Source of the DNA: Pardosa pseudoannulata
Taxonomy: Eukaryota; Arthropoda; Arachnida; Araneae; Lycosidae
Direction: 5' to 3'
Length of the DNA stretch: 64,000 nucleotides
NCBI GenBank assembly: GCA_032207245.1
Contig: CM063503.1
Span: forward strand, 63,136,230 to 63,200,229
The notes under the pieces were generated by a model. That model was given only the letters and a program-made list of their open reading frames with translations. It made no database searches and had not been told where the DNA came from. Made by a program: the position numbers and the translations under genes. Within the stretch, counting starts at the first letter, position 1, and the number at the start of each line of letters is the position of its first letter. This document shows positions 35,998-46,494 of this stretch, in pieces.

Positions 35998-36845
35998 GTG
36001 AGAAAAAAGTGCTAACATCTGTAATATATTTATGTGTATATATTTTTAAAATTTCAAAATTTTAAGGTGCCTAAAATGTTTGTGCTTTTTGAGTAATTTT
36101 AAGTTCTTACTAAATTGATTTGTATTAGTGTGTTTTGAGATAGTCACTTTTTTAATTTTAAGAGGCTAATTTATCAAATGGAAAATTTATTTATTGTTTA
36201 ATAAAGTAATTTCATCTCTAATATCTTGATTTACTGATGTGCAACAAATGTTTCTTGATATCTTTGTCTATTAAATACTTTTATACTAGTGCTGGTGTTT
36301 TAATCCTTCAATAACTTTTTTTGATATATTTTAAAAATTATTGGATCTTATTATTTTAGTAATCTTATTGTGATAGTTATTGAAACAACACTTTTAATTT
36401 AGAATAAACAGTTGGTTAATAACAGTTTATATCAATTCTAAAGTTTTAAAATTTTAAAATTAGAGTGCCTGAGTGAGGAATTTAATCATCTACACTGAAC
36501 TAAAAGTATTTCTTCTATACATCTTTCATAATAGTAGGGAGTAACTAGTTATTAAAATAATTGAAGTAAAATGTTTAGATCTCTTTATTCTATAAATATA
36601 GATGCTTTAAGACTTGCATTTATCCTTAATCTTATTTAACATAGTAGTTTATTGATAGAACTGATTGTTTAAGGTGTGAAATTTTTCACTTATGATTGGA
36701 AAATATTTCCTTTTGTACTGTATTGTTCTTAAAATTCCTCACATTATGTTGAATGTGTTTAAATAATAAATATGTCTAATTCCACAAAAAAATTTAACTG
36801 TAGGAAAAACTAAAAACATTATATTGATAATGTGTTTTGTACATG

Positions 36846-36880
36846 AAATTTCTGATATCTACTTAAGATATCAGAAATTT
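36846..36880. repeat. 15-bp perfect inverted repeat
   Basis: aaatttctgatatct and agatatcagaaattt flank a 5-base loop, actta. Confidence 0.7.
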
Positions 36881-39471
36881 TTCGGGATAAACGTTAATTG
36901 CTAGTAATTTTCTTTCCATTGATAAAACTTTATGTAGGCTAATGAATAAAAATTGAATATTTGTACTTTTTTTTACAAATTTAATAATTTAGAGAGCAAA
37001 ACTAGTTCAGGAGTTTTGTGTAAAAACTCATTCCTTATCAGACAAAACAGATGTTTGATGACAGAGCTGGGAATTCGAGTCAGATTGACACTTTCATTAT
37101 TTTCAAATAAAAAAGAAATTAAAAGCAGCTTATTGCTATTCAAGAGCATTATTTAAAAATCATATTAGTACATAAAATTATATATTATAGTCTATATTCA
37201 TCTCTACTTATTGAAAACAATAGTTTAGAAGTACTTTTGGTATTTATATTTCTGAAATGCAATGTTTATAATGTATTTAATTTGAAACAAATTATTTAAT
37301 ATTAAAGAGAAGGTGAATTAACTTATGAGATTTGGATACTAACTAAATATCAGCATACAGTACCATTTTTTGTTAAATTTAATTCAGTTTTGACTGAATA
37401 TTATGTTTCTTGTTACTAAATTTTCTACATGGGGTCTTTAACAGATGATCACTTGCCAGTGAATGAAATTTTATGCATCAGGCTCTTTATGTGGAAATAA
37501 AGGTGTAAGTTATATGCATATCAAATATTTTCCATGCTTCTGTCTTATAATTTCTATAGTCTTATTTACTTCCTTTTTCCTCACCTAAGACAACAATTCT
37601 ATTCTCATGATTGTTGGATAAGACCTCATCAGAATATAATTACCAATCACTTCAGTATTTAAAACTAATGACTATAAAAATGGTTGTCCATTGCAGTTTT
37701 TGAAAAGCCAACAAATATTATAAAAATAAGTGGGTCTTGTTTTTATTCAGTTTATTTTAATATTTAAAACAGCCCCTTCAAATTTCTGTCTCGACTTTTT
37801 CTTGTTACTAGATTAGAGTAAAACATTGGGGTTGATAGTCTAGCTATATGATATGAATTAGGGATGTGTTGTGGCATTCTTGAATAGCATTCATTTTCTT
37901 ACTATATTTATATTACTTCTACTGATTAAAAGAACCCCAGTTGGAAATTTGAGAAGTAATTTCTGAGATTGTTGCTGTGAAAATGAATGCTACCATATGA
38001 ATTTTTGTAATATATTATTTGTTACACTTTGATGTGTTTTTATGATAGCTGAAAGTTCACTTCAGCTTGTTTCTTTTGAAATTGATAATTTCTCTAAAAA
38101 ACTTTTTGTTGAATTGTAAGTTAAATTCTAGAAGTATAAAAGCAATATTTTGCTTTCTTTTTGTTATTGCTGCCATATATCAATGTAAATATGTAAGATA
38201 TTCACATATATATATTTTTATGGTTTAAAAAGTTGGTTCCTAGTTTATTTAACTTCCCCCATGTATAATCATGTTTGCCATTTAAATATCTGTATTTTTA
38301 TGGTTTATAAACTTTGTGAAGTATGGTGTGGATGAAAATAAATGTTATTAGAAAATACTAAATGCATTCAATCATTTTTACATTCTTTGCATCTTTATCA
38401 TCTACTATCATCAATGGATCAGACTTTAACTGATTTTGGTTAAGTAACTGCAAACTTGTATATTTTGATATGCATTGTATAGATTTTTATTCTATTATAC
38501 AATTGTAGAATTTCAGACTGTTTCAAATTGTTTTATTGGTTTCAAAAGTATTGAAAATAACCCCCATGAAACTGTTAAATAAAATGGGGGGGGATGTGCA
38601 GTGAAGACATTTTATAGTGTTTGTACAGTTAAAAAAAAAGTTGCCTGTTTGAATTGCCCATATTCATATCTTGTCTAAAACTTAATACTTATCAACTTTG
38701 TGTAACTTGGGTATTTATACTATATGTGCATACAGAAGGGAAAATAAAATCTTAAGGATTTTCTCTAGCTGTGATTTAGGGGATATAGTACTCAAAATAT
38801 GGTCAAAGTATTGAATTATATTATTATTGGCTTAATTTAACATTTCTGTAAATGCATGCAAAATTTAAATCTTTGATATTTCAAATATTATTTATATTTT
38901 TTTTAAATGAAAACAAATTTAAAGAGACAGTTGTTCTTGTAATAAGAGCATAGCATTTTTTGATTAGCATTTAAATTGACAATATTGTTAAATTACTTAA
39001 CTTTATTTGCTGAAGGAACTAGTGAAATAACTTATACTTAATTATTTTCAATTGTTATGTGGAAATAATAGTTTTATGCAACTTGGAGTTAGTTTTTTAA
39101 AATGACTTTTTTTCCCCATTTTTTTTTTCCTTGAAATTCATGTATTCAAAATGCTAAGGATTTTTGTACTACAAGTTTTACAGGGTTTTTTACGTTGGAT
39201 AGATATGTATAAAAGAAAACTGCATATAGAATTAATAAGATTTATGGGTAAATTTAAAAAAAGAACTTGCAGCAAAAAGAATTGTTGTCAATTCAATTTT
39301 TACAGTTCACTGTCATGAGTCTTATTTTTAAACTGTTTTATTTTCTCTCTGACTTCCATGCATTCAAAATGCTAAGACTTTTTAAGAAAATTATATAAAA
39401 TAGAAGTTTTAAGATTTTTATTTCAAGTTTTGTACATTGTAAAGAATAAAACTGTGAAATTGGCAATAAGT

Positions 39472-39472
39472 T

Positions 39473-39520
<48 letters not shown>
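39472..39520. repeat. Compound (AC)n(AT)n microsatellite
   Basis: About 22 bases of AC repeat pass directly into AT repeat. Confidence 0.95.
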
Positions 39521-39526
<6 letters not shown>

Positions 39527-40263
39527 TAAAAACATTGAATCTTAATTAAAAGAAATGTTCAAACAGACATTTTCCTGAATGTGCTGTAAATTAGTCTCTA
39601 ATTTACAAAGCAATTACAATGCTTACAGTAATACTTGAAAAAAAAAATTTTTTTAATGTTACCATGCTTCCTTAAATTCAATAAAATGTATTAAAATCTA
39701 TACATAAACATACAAAAATACATTTTTAACCTAAATAGGCTTTACTTGTTTTCAGTGCGCAAATTTGTATGAAATGCCAATGAAATAGTCAAAAATCGCA
39801 TTCACTTTGAGATTTGGGTGTTTTATAAAGAATTTTTAAATTTTGTATGAATTATTTTTTTTAAGAATAAAAACAATTTTATATGTTAAGTTTTATTTTT
39901 GGAATTATTTTTTTGTACATTATGCATATGTATTAACTCTATCCATTCACTTTCCAACAGCCATTCTCAGAATGTAGACTACATCCTTGTCCTACAAAAA
40001 TGCTTCCACTCTAAGCCACTTGTAGAAAAGACAACAATTAATGGAATTGGAGCCAACATTAAACATTTTCAAAAGCAAATGGCATGAATTCTATTCCAAA
40101 TAAACATAAAAACTCCCCTTTAACATTATTATCTATTATACCGCAATAGTAAACAATATATTTAAATTAAACTACTTCCCATGTCTTTCAAAAATTAGTC
40201 TATTCATTCCTTAGAACAATTTTAATCAATTATTACCAGTTGGCTATAGAGCGATTAATTTAC

Positions 40264-43200
40264 TCAGTGGCTTTTTGAAAAGATGCTGAACTTATACGCA
40301 ACCCATATTCTAATAACCCTATTATTCCAGAGGAATTTGTTTTTTGAAGGAGTTGATTCTCCAAGATGAAAAGCAGGTTTCAGTCGGTCAACACTTATCA
40401 CCGAATTTTTTCCATGAATAAACAGGGTGAAGGGTTTTGAATTTCTTTCGATGACACGAAAAGGACCATCATATGGACGAGTAAGAGGAGATTTGACAGC
40501 TTCGTTCCTAACGAAGACGTGAGTGCACGTCGTCAGCGCTGGATGCACAAATGAGGTCTGTCGGTTATGATTTGTTGTGGGTACAGGTGCCAATCGATGC
40601 ATTTGTTCAGACAGAGATTTAAGGAACGTCGACGGGTTGTTGTAGTTGGTCGTTGAATGTTGAAAAAAATCTGCAGGTAGCCTAAGGGGGATGCCATAGA
40701 GCATCTCAGCACACGTACCTCCCAGGTTCTCTTTAAAGGCAGAGCGGAGACCTAAAAGTACAAGTGGCAAACTTTCTGTCCACTTATTATTGTTGTGACA
40801 CTTGAGGGCTTGCTTAAGTGAACGATGGAAACGTTCAATCATTCCATTCGCACAAGGATGATATGGAGTTGTCCTTATTCGGCGAATGCCGAGCATCTTG
40901 TTCAGTTTGGTAAAAAGGAATGATTCAAATTCACGACCCTGGTCGGTCGTGATGGTGGTCGGAACTCCAAATCTGGCGATCGAGTGGTGTAGAAATGCTT
41001 TGGCTACTGTTTCAGCTGACGTGTCAGTGATTGGGATGGCTTCTGGCCAACGTGAAAATCGATCAATGCATGTCAACAAATAGTTGAATCCGTCGGATGG
41101 CGGTAAGGGTCCCACCAAGTCAAGATGTACATGTTCAAATCTGTCTGACACAAGGGGAAATTGTTGGTGTGGACTTTTTGTATGTCTTACTGCTTTCGAA
41201 GTTTGGCAGTCTTTGCATGCCCGTGTCCATTCGGTAACATCTTTAGAACTTGCCAGCCAAACATACCGGTCCAAGATCAACTTTTTTGTAGCACGGATAC
41301 CAGGGTGTGCAAGATTATGCAATTGTTGAAAAATCGTTCATCGCAGGGCCGTAGGGATAAATGGACGGATTTTGTTGTTTGCAACATCACACAATACACT
41401 AAGTTTAGAAGTAACAGGCATCGGTTGTAAATTTAGCGAGTGGTCTTTATCACGCAGGAGATTTTGTAACTCCTCATCGTCTTGTTAAGCTCTGGCAATG
41501 GACTCAAGACCAATCGACGAACTCTGGATTTCGCAGACTCGAGATAATGCATCAGCCACAACATTGACCTTGTTTCTGATGTGCTGTATATCTGTACAGA
41601 ATTGAGCAATATAGCTCGATTGACGGATTTGTCGTGGAGATGCCGAGTCAGAATTTTTTGTAAATAAATACGTTAGAGGGCGATGATCCGTGAAAATTGT
41701 AAAGGTGCGTCCTTCCAAGTTGTGTTTAAAGTGTTTCGCCGCTGCGTATATTGCCAGTAGTTCCCTATCGTAAGTGCTATAACGTTTTTCGGTAGGGGAT
41801 AACTTACGGGAAAAAAATGCTAAGGGTTTCATGTTACCGTCTTTAATAACATGCAAGGCCGCCCCTATGGCGGAGTCTGATGCGTCAACCATGAGACAGA
41901 TACTTTGATTTGGCTCCTGATAACTTAAAGTAACAGCGTTGGCTAAGGATGTTTTACAATTATTAAATGCGGACGTAGCATCATCTGTCCAGGGAATTTG
42001 TCTCCTGTCATTCTTCTTCGAATCCTTTAAATACTCGTGTAAGGGAGCTTGCATATGTGCGGCATGAGGCAAAAAACGGCGATAGAAATTTAACATTGCT
42101 AAGAACCGTTTTAGTTCCACAAAAGTTTGTGGTTTAGGAAATTCCCTGATAGCCTGCACTTTTTCGGGCAGGGGTTTAACGCCTTCTGGTGTAATGAGGC
42201 ATCCTAGAAAGGTTACAGAAGGTTTTCCTAAAACACACTTAGCGGGATTAATTTTTAAGCCATGGTGAGACAAACGGGTAAAAACTTGTTGTAGATGCAT
42301 TTTATGTTCTTCCGGCGTCGAGGAAGCAATTAAAACATCGTCAAGATACGGCACACAATAATCTAAACCAGAAAGTACCTGGTGAATAAAACGTTGGAAT
42401 GTTTGTGCTGCGTTACGCAATCCGAACGGCATGAACACATATTCAAATAAGCCAAACGGAGTCGTAACAGCAGTCTTGGTAATATCCGCAGGATTTACTG
42501 GAATTTGGTGGTACGCTCGCGTGAGATCTATAGTCGAAAAAATTTGTTTGTTATGAAAAATCTGCGTACAATCCTGGATATGGGGCAGTGGGTAACGATC
42601 CGGAATAGTATTGGCGTTTAAGCGTCGGTAGTCACCGCAAGGACGCCACTCACCATTGGTTTTTTTTACCATATGTAACGGGCTTGCCCACGGGCTGTTA
42701 GAAGGTCGAATGGTGCCCTGAGTCATGAGGTATTCAAATTCCTGACGCGCGATTTTAAGTAATTCGGGCGATAGACGTCTAGGTTTTGAAAAAACAGGGG
42801 GACCAGTTGTTTCAATATGATGAAACGTTACATTTGTTTCTATCGACTTGATTGGCTGTGAAGGATTTGTCAATCCGGGAAAATCATTCAAAAGTTTATC
42901 AAAATCCGAGGTACCAAGTAAAATTGATATGTTTGGATTATCTGTTTTGTAATTCACCGAAATGCCTCCTGAGGTCAGTTTAGTAATAGAGTCGATTAAT
43001 CTCTCATTTTTTACGTCCACCAAAAGGTTATAATGTTTCAGAAAATCGACACCAATGATAGGCTGTTTAACATCCGCAACTACGAATGACCATGTGAATG
43101 GTCGGCGAAGGTTTAAATCAAGTTTTAAGCGTTTGGTGCCAAATGTGGCGATCTGGGATCCATTCGCGGCAAACAAAATTAAATTTTTTGATGGCTGCGT

Positions 43201-43377
43201 TTGTGGAACAAATGATCTCGGCAAAACGGATAAATCTGCGCCTGTGTCTATCAAAAATTTACAATTAGTCGTGCGGTCGGCCAACAGAATTCGGTGAATT
43301 TGGCGGTCGCGTTCTCGGCCGTTGAGCGATAGCCGTTCTAGTTTTCCTGCTGGGAAAAATTGCAAGGGAGACGACAA
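40264..43377 (-). pseudogene. Pol polyprotein of the Ty3-type element, two stops
   Basis: Residues of the first open part: protease DTGAD at 44-48. Reverse transcriptase with CGDYRRL at about 247 and Asp284 in FSTIDL, and the YLDD box at 344-347. RNase H with Asp498, Glu539 and Asp564 (TDHRPL). Then TAA at 41485-41487 and TGA at 41341-41343, both in the same frame; the TGA may be a decayed CGA. The integrase follows. Its zinc-binding H-x3-H lies in LHNLAHPG and CKDC comes later; the catalytic Asp is in HLDLVGPL, the second in TDQGREF, and Glu in NGMIERFHRS. The C-terminus ends VDRLKPAFHL plus about 30 residues. All catalytic residues I looked for are present, so only the two stops, and the missing LTR, disable it. 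Confidence 0.9.
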
Positions 43378-44153
43378 TTTCTGGCGTTTTTACCAAATTT
43401 TGCGTGGTAGAAGCAAATATCAGGATTGGTGCGTACTTTTGAGCGACTTCTTGAATGCCTCTTAGCGCTATCTCTCCTGTATCGAGAGCGAGAGTTTCTC
43501 CTAGCACTGGTACTCAGTTCGCCGATTAGCCCAGTTAACTCTTCAATTTTCGTTTCCAAACGCGCTATTCTAGTGTTATCATTTTGTGCTACCGGAGCAC
43601 TATCGAGAGCCTGAATGTTAGATCCCGCTGACAGTTCATGGATTTTATCTGCCACCGATGCAAGGCCATTTAGGGATTCGTTAAGCGCGGCAATAATAGA
43701 TTGCATTGTGGTAGGTAATCGGTTCATCCATAAGGATTTGAGTAACGGCTCCCCAACAGTGTCTCCGGCCAGTGCCCGCATGCGTGTGAGCAGTTGAGAT
43801 GGGCGTTGGTCACCAAGTTCGAGGCCTTGTAGTAGAGTTCTAATTTTGGAAGTCTCACTCTCTGAATGTAATTCTATGAGTTTAGCTTTTAATCTGTTAT
43901 AAGAATCTCCTTTTGGTGGATTAACGAGAATGTCACAAACCGAATTTAGCATCTCTGAGTCCATAGCTGATACAACGTAGTGAAATTTGGTGTCATCTGC
44001 CGTGACATTAGCCAGAACGAATTGGGATTCAAGCTGGATGAACCAAAGCTTTGGATTCGTCTTCCAAAATGGCGGTGGTTTGACCGCAACGCGCGCGACT
44101 TCGGCAGGCATCACCTGTTCTGCCTTAGAAATTGGTTCAGTCATTTTGCACAA
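43338..44153 (-). CDS. Gag polyprotein of the Ty3-type element (271 aa)
   Basis: ATG at 44153 with an uninterrupted frame. The N-terminal half holds the capsid-like [19 protein letters not shown] stretch seen in many Ty3 gags. The C-terminal part is basic, with [13 protein letters not shown] repeats. A single Cys/His motif, CFYHAKFG....CRLPC, follows in place of a standard CCHC knuckle. It would package the element's RNA in cytoplasmic particles. The end overlaps the pol frame by 40 bp (43338-43377), which implies a ribosomal frameshift for pol expression. Confidence 0.85.
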   Translation of the reverse strand: MCKMTEPISKAEQVMPAEVARVAVKPPPFWKTNPKLWFIQLESQFVLANVTADDTKFHYVVSAMDSEMLNSVCDILVNPPKGDSYNRLKAKLIELHSESETSKIRTLLQGLELGDQRPSQLLTRMRALAGDTVGEPLLKSLWMNRLPTTMQSIIAALNESLNGLASVADKIHELSAGSNIQALDSAPVAQNDNTRIARLETKIEELTGLIGELSTSARRNSRSRYRRDSAKRHSRSRSKVRTNPDICFYHAKFGKNARNCRLPCNFSQQEN

Positions 44154-44963
44154 TGAGAAAAGGTAAATTATAAAGACAAAAAATAAAAATAATTTGGTAT
44201 ACTATATAGATCGGTACACAGTGCAATACAATATATAAAATAGAAACACAAAATAGAGCAATGCAGAATAAATACACAAAAATATTTTACCTTTAGCTAT
44301 GGCTCAGTTATTGTGAACGTAGTAGTTGAATTTAATTGCGGTAGGGAACTGCTGGCAATACATGTGATATGCAATAAAAATGCATGAAATAATATAAAGA
44401 AAATTTTGAAAAGAAAAAAATATATTTTGCTTACTGTGAAAACGACGAATCGACGAGGTAATCCAAAAATAGAAAAGCACTGATATGTATGAGCACAAAA
44501 ATGTAACACAAAGTAGAAGTGATGTAGAAAAAATGCATTTTGCCGGGAACAAGGAATATCCGTTCAGGATGATCGCTGAATATTTAAATTTTCAATTGAA
44601 CACTGTGGTGGCATAACACTAAAACTCAGAATGAAGATGCAGAAAGATTTTGAAGATCACATGGTCCTTACTGGTGATGAAAAATGGCACACAATAATCC
44701 AAGTTGGCACAAGCGCGTTTCTAGCGTTAAACACAAGTAGCTTCAAAAAAACACATTTTTTTTTTTTTTTTTTAAATGATGAAATATCGTGCTTGAAGTA
44801 ACAGGAATGATATATATTTCTTCGTGGAAAACGGCAACGACGTGAAACTTATTGGCAATAGCAGGATTGAAAAGGATTTCAGAACATGGCGTAAAAAATG
44901 CACATGGTTGCAAATTCGATGCAAAAAATCTGCCGAAGGTTACGAAAATCTTAAGGGTCACCA
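44154..44963 (-). other. Leader between LTR and gag
   Basis: About 800 bp of untranslated leader. The short open frames here (for example 44297-44552) are AT-rich, encode hydrophobic strings, and match nothing. Confidence 0.5.
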
Positions 44964-44964
44964 C

Positions 44965-45241
44965 TTATAACGGTTCGTGTTGGGCAAAGCAGATATGTTT
45001 GAGAGAACTGTTATAAATAAGCACAACATTAATAAAAACTTAACAATTTTATTCTGCATCGAATATATCACCAAATAGGGAGAAAAACATGTGCATAACC
45101 TCCCAGTGGAGAGCGCGCGTTTTTAGAGAGTACCTACAGCTTGTAGTACCAGTCGTGAACTGGTCAAACTAGTTAGTACCGGTCAGTCTGTGGTACACGG
45201 TGGTCTAGTGGTGCCATCTGTTGTGTCCTGTGATCACCACA
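44965..45241 (-). repeat. 5' LTR of the Ty3-type element
   Basis: On the - strand it begins TGTGGTGATCACAGG at 45241. It contains an AATAAA at 45048-45053 and ends near ccgttataa. It is followed by TGGTGACCC from 44963, a candidate primer-binding site because it starts with TGG right after the LTR. The boundaries are estimated within a few bases, since no second LTR exists to compare. Confidence 0.65.
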
Positions 45242-46352
45242 AATTTTTGACTGTATCATGTACCAATGCATCAAATATGACTTAATTCAGATAAATGCAT
45301 CCCACGGAATTTATATTTTTAATATACAACTACCTTAGTAATTGCTAATTTAAAATCCATATCCAACACATGTATTAGGTTATTCCATATGAAATTGAAA
45401 GAAATGAACGAAGACTTTTAACCGATTATAGTGAAACTTTATACATACATTCAGCTTGTGAATAAATAAAGGTATATCAAATAGTTTCAATTTAAAATGA
45501 AATTTTTCATCAGTTCCATGCAAATGAAAAGTCATGTGTTGCAGAACAGAATGACATACAAGGATTTAATTTTCTATAAGCTTTGTATCTTCAAAACTAT
45601 TCCACACACTGAAAAATTTCTATGTTGCACTCTGGGAAAGTTGTATATGCATTTATATCATAGCAGTGATAAAGGATTAGTCTTAAATTGACTGCAAAAA
45701 TAGGAATCTTCTCCATTTTGACAAATAAAAAATGTTCTGAGTATGAGAATTAATGGAATAAAATCATCTATGATATTAATACGTGATTGGCTGCTAAGTA
45801 TGAACAGACAGAATTCTGAAGTTTGAAAGTTACCCTTTATTTTCTTCATCTTGAAAAAATTCAGAAACACAAGAAAATGCATAAAATAACTATTTTCCAG
45901 TTACGTAGCTTCATGTATGAAATGAAGGAAAGTCATACATAAATGATATTTTTCTTTAGCATAGGTATAGGTCAATATGTCCTGAAAAAAAGGTCAAGAT
46001 TGCTTTTTAAGAACTAAAGTAAGAAAATTAGTTCAAAATAATCTTTCCTTCATGTGCTATGCTTAATACAAGCGTTTCAAATACTTAAAATAATGTGAAA
46101 GAAACACTAAATTATGTAGTACATTTAATTTTACCTTAAAACAACAAATTAGACAAGTATACATAATAAAATTTATGAAAACGTATAGAAACTCGTCATA
46201 AATTTATTAGGATTCATATATTGGAAGAAATTTAATTTGTGCTGTTATTTATCCTATCAATGATAAACTACGACGTTTGTTAAATTTATTCTTTAGAAAA
46301 TATTCCAGGAATATATGTAAGCTGAAGGTAATAATAATACTTTCAAAATATA
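45242..46352. other. Nothing recognised
   Basis: AT-rich stretch. Two open frames (45497-45691 +, 45658-45882 -) show no motif or splice context. Confidence 0.4.
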
Positions 46353-46494
46353 GACTTGACTGAATATGTGGTTGCCTCCTGCCAAATGGGTGTTAAAGCG
46401 CTAAGCATAGACTACAGAAAGCCTGGAAGACCTCCAACTTCGGCCTAGATTTGCACACCCTTGGTGTCAGACCATCTGAACTAATTGACGCTTT
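46353..46494 (+). repeat. Partial left end of the 58361-59506 transposon family
   Basis: From 46353 the sequence gacttgactgaa...cctgccaaatggg parallels the left end of the element at 58361 (ggcttgattgaa...cctgccaaatggg) and then diverges. It directly abuts the 2.8-kb duplicated block. No matching right end was found. Confidence 0.55.

Larger units (their letters stand above)
34622..40263 (+). other. Elongin A 3' UTR and transposon-poor flank
   Basis: The first poly(A) signal, AATAAA, is at 34800-34805; more occur at about 35515 and near 36766. How far the UTR runs cannot be told. The stretch holds two small inverted-repeat scars (35832-35997, 36846-36880), a compound microsatellite (39472-39520), and a repeated phrase, attcaaaatgctaag, near 39144 and 39362. 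No other gene is supported. Confidence 0.5.
40264..45241 (-). mobile_element. Ty3-type LTR retrotransposon lacking its 3' LTR
   Basis: Order on the - strand: 5' LTR (44965-45241), leader, gag, then pol with protease, reverse transcriptase, RNase H and integrase. The integrase-last order defines Ty3/Gypsy. No env frame and no chromodomain follow. Pol's natural stop at 40264 is followed by sequence with no match to the LTR, so the element is 3'-truncated and cannot be bounded by a TSD. Gag is open but pol has two stops, so this copy is dead. Confidence 0.9.

Noticed and set aside
40886..43297. Several + strand frames of 62-89 codons
   Set aside because: Antisense shadows of Ty3 pol.
44297..44552. 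Two overlapping - strand frames in the Ty3 leader that could suggest a signal-anchor protein
   Set aside because: Short, AT-driven hydrophobic sequence without conservation evidence; position fits untranslated leader.
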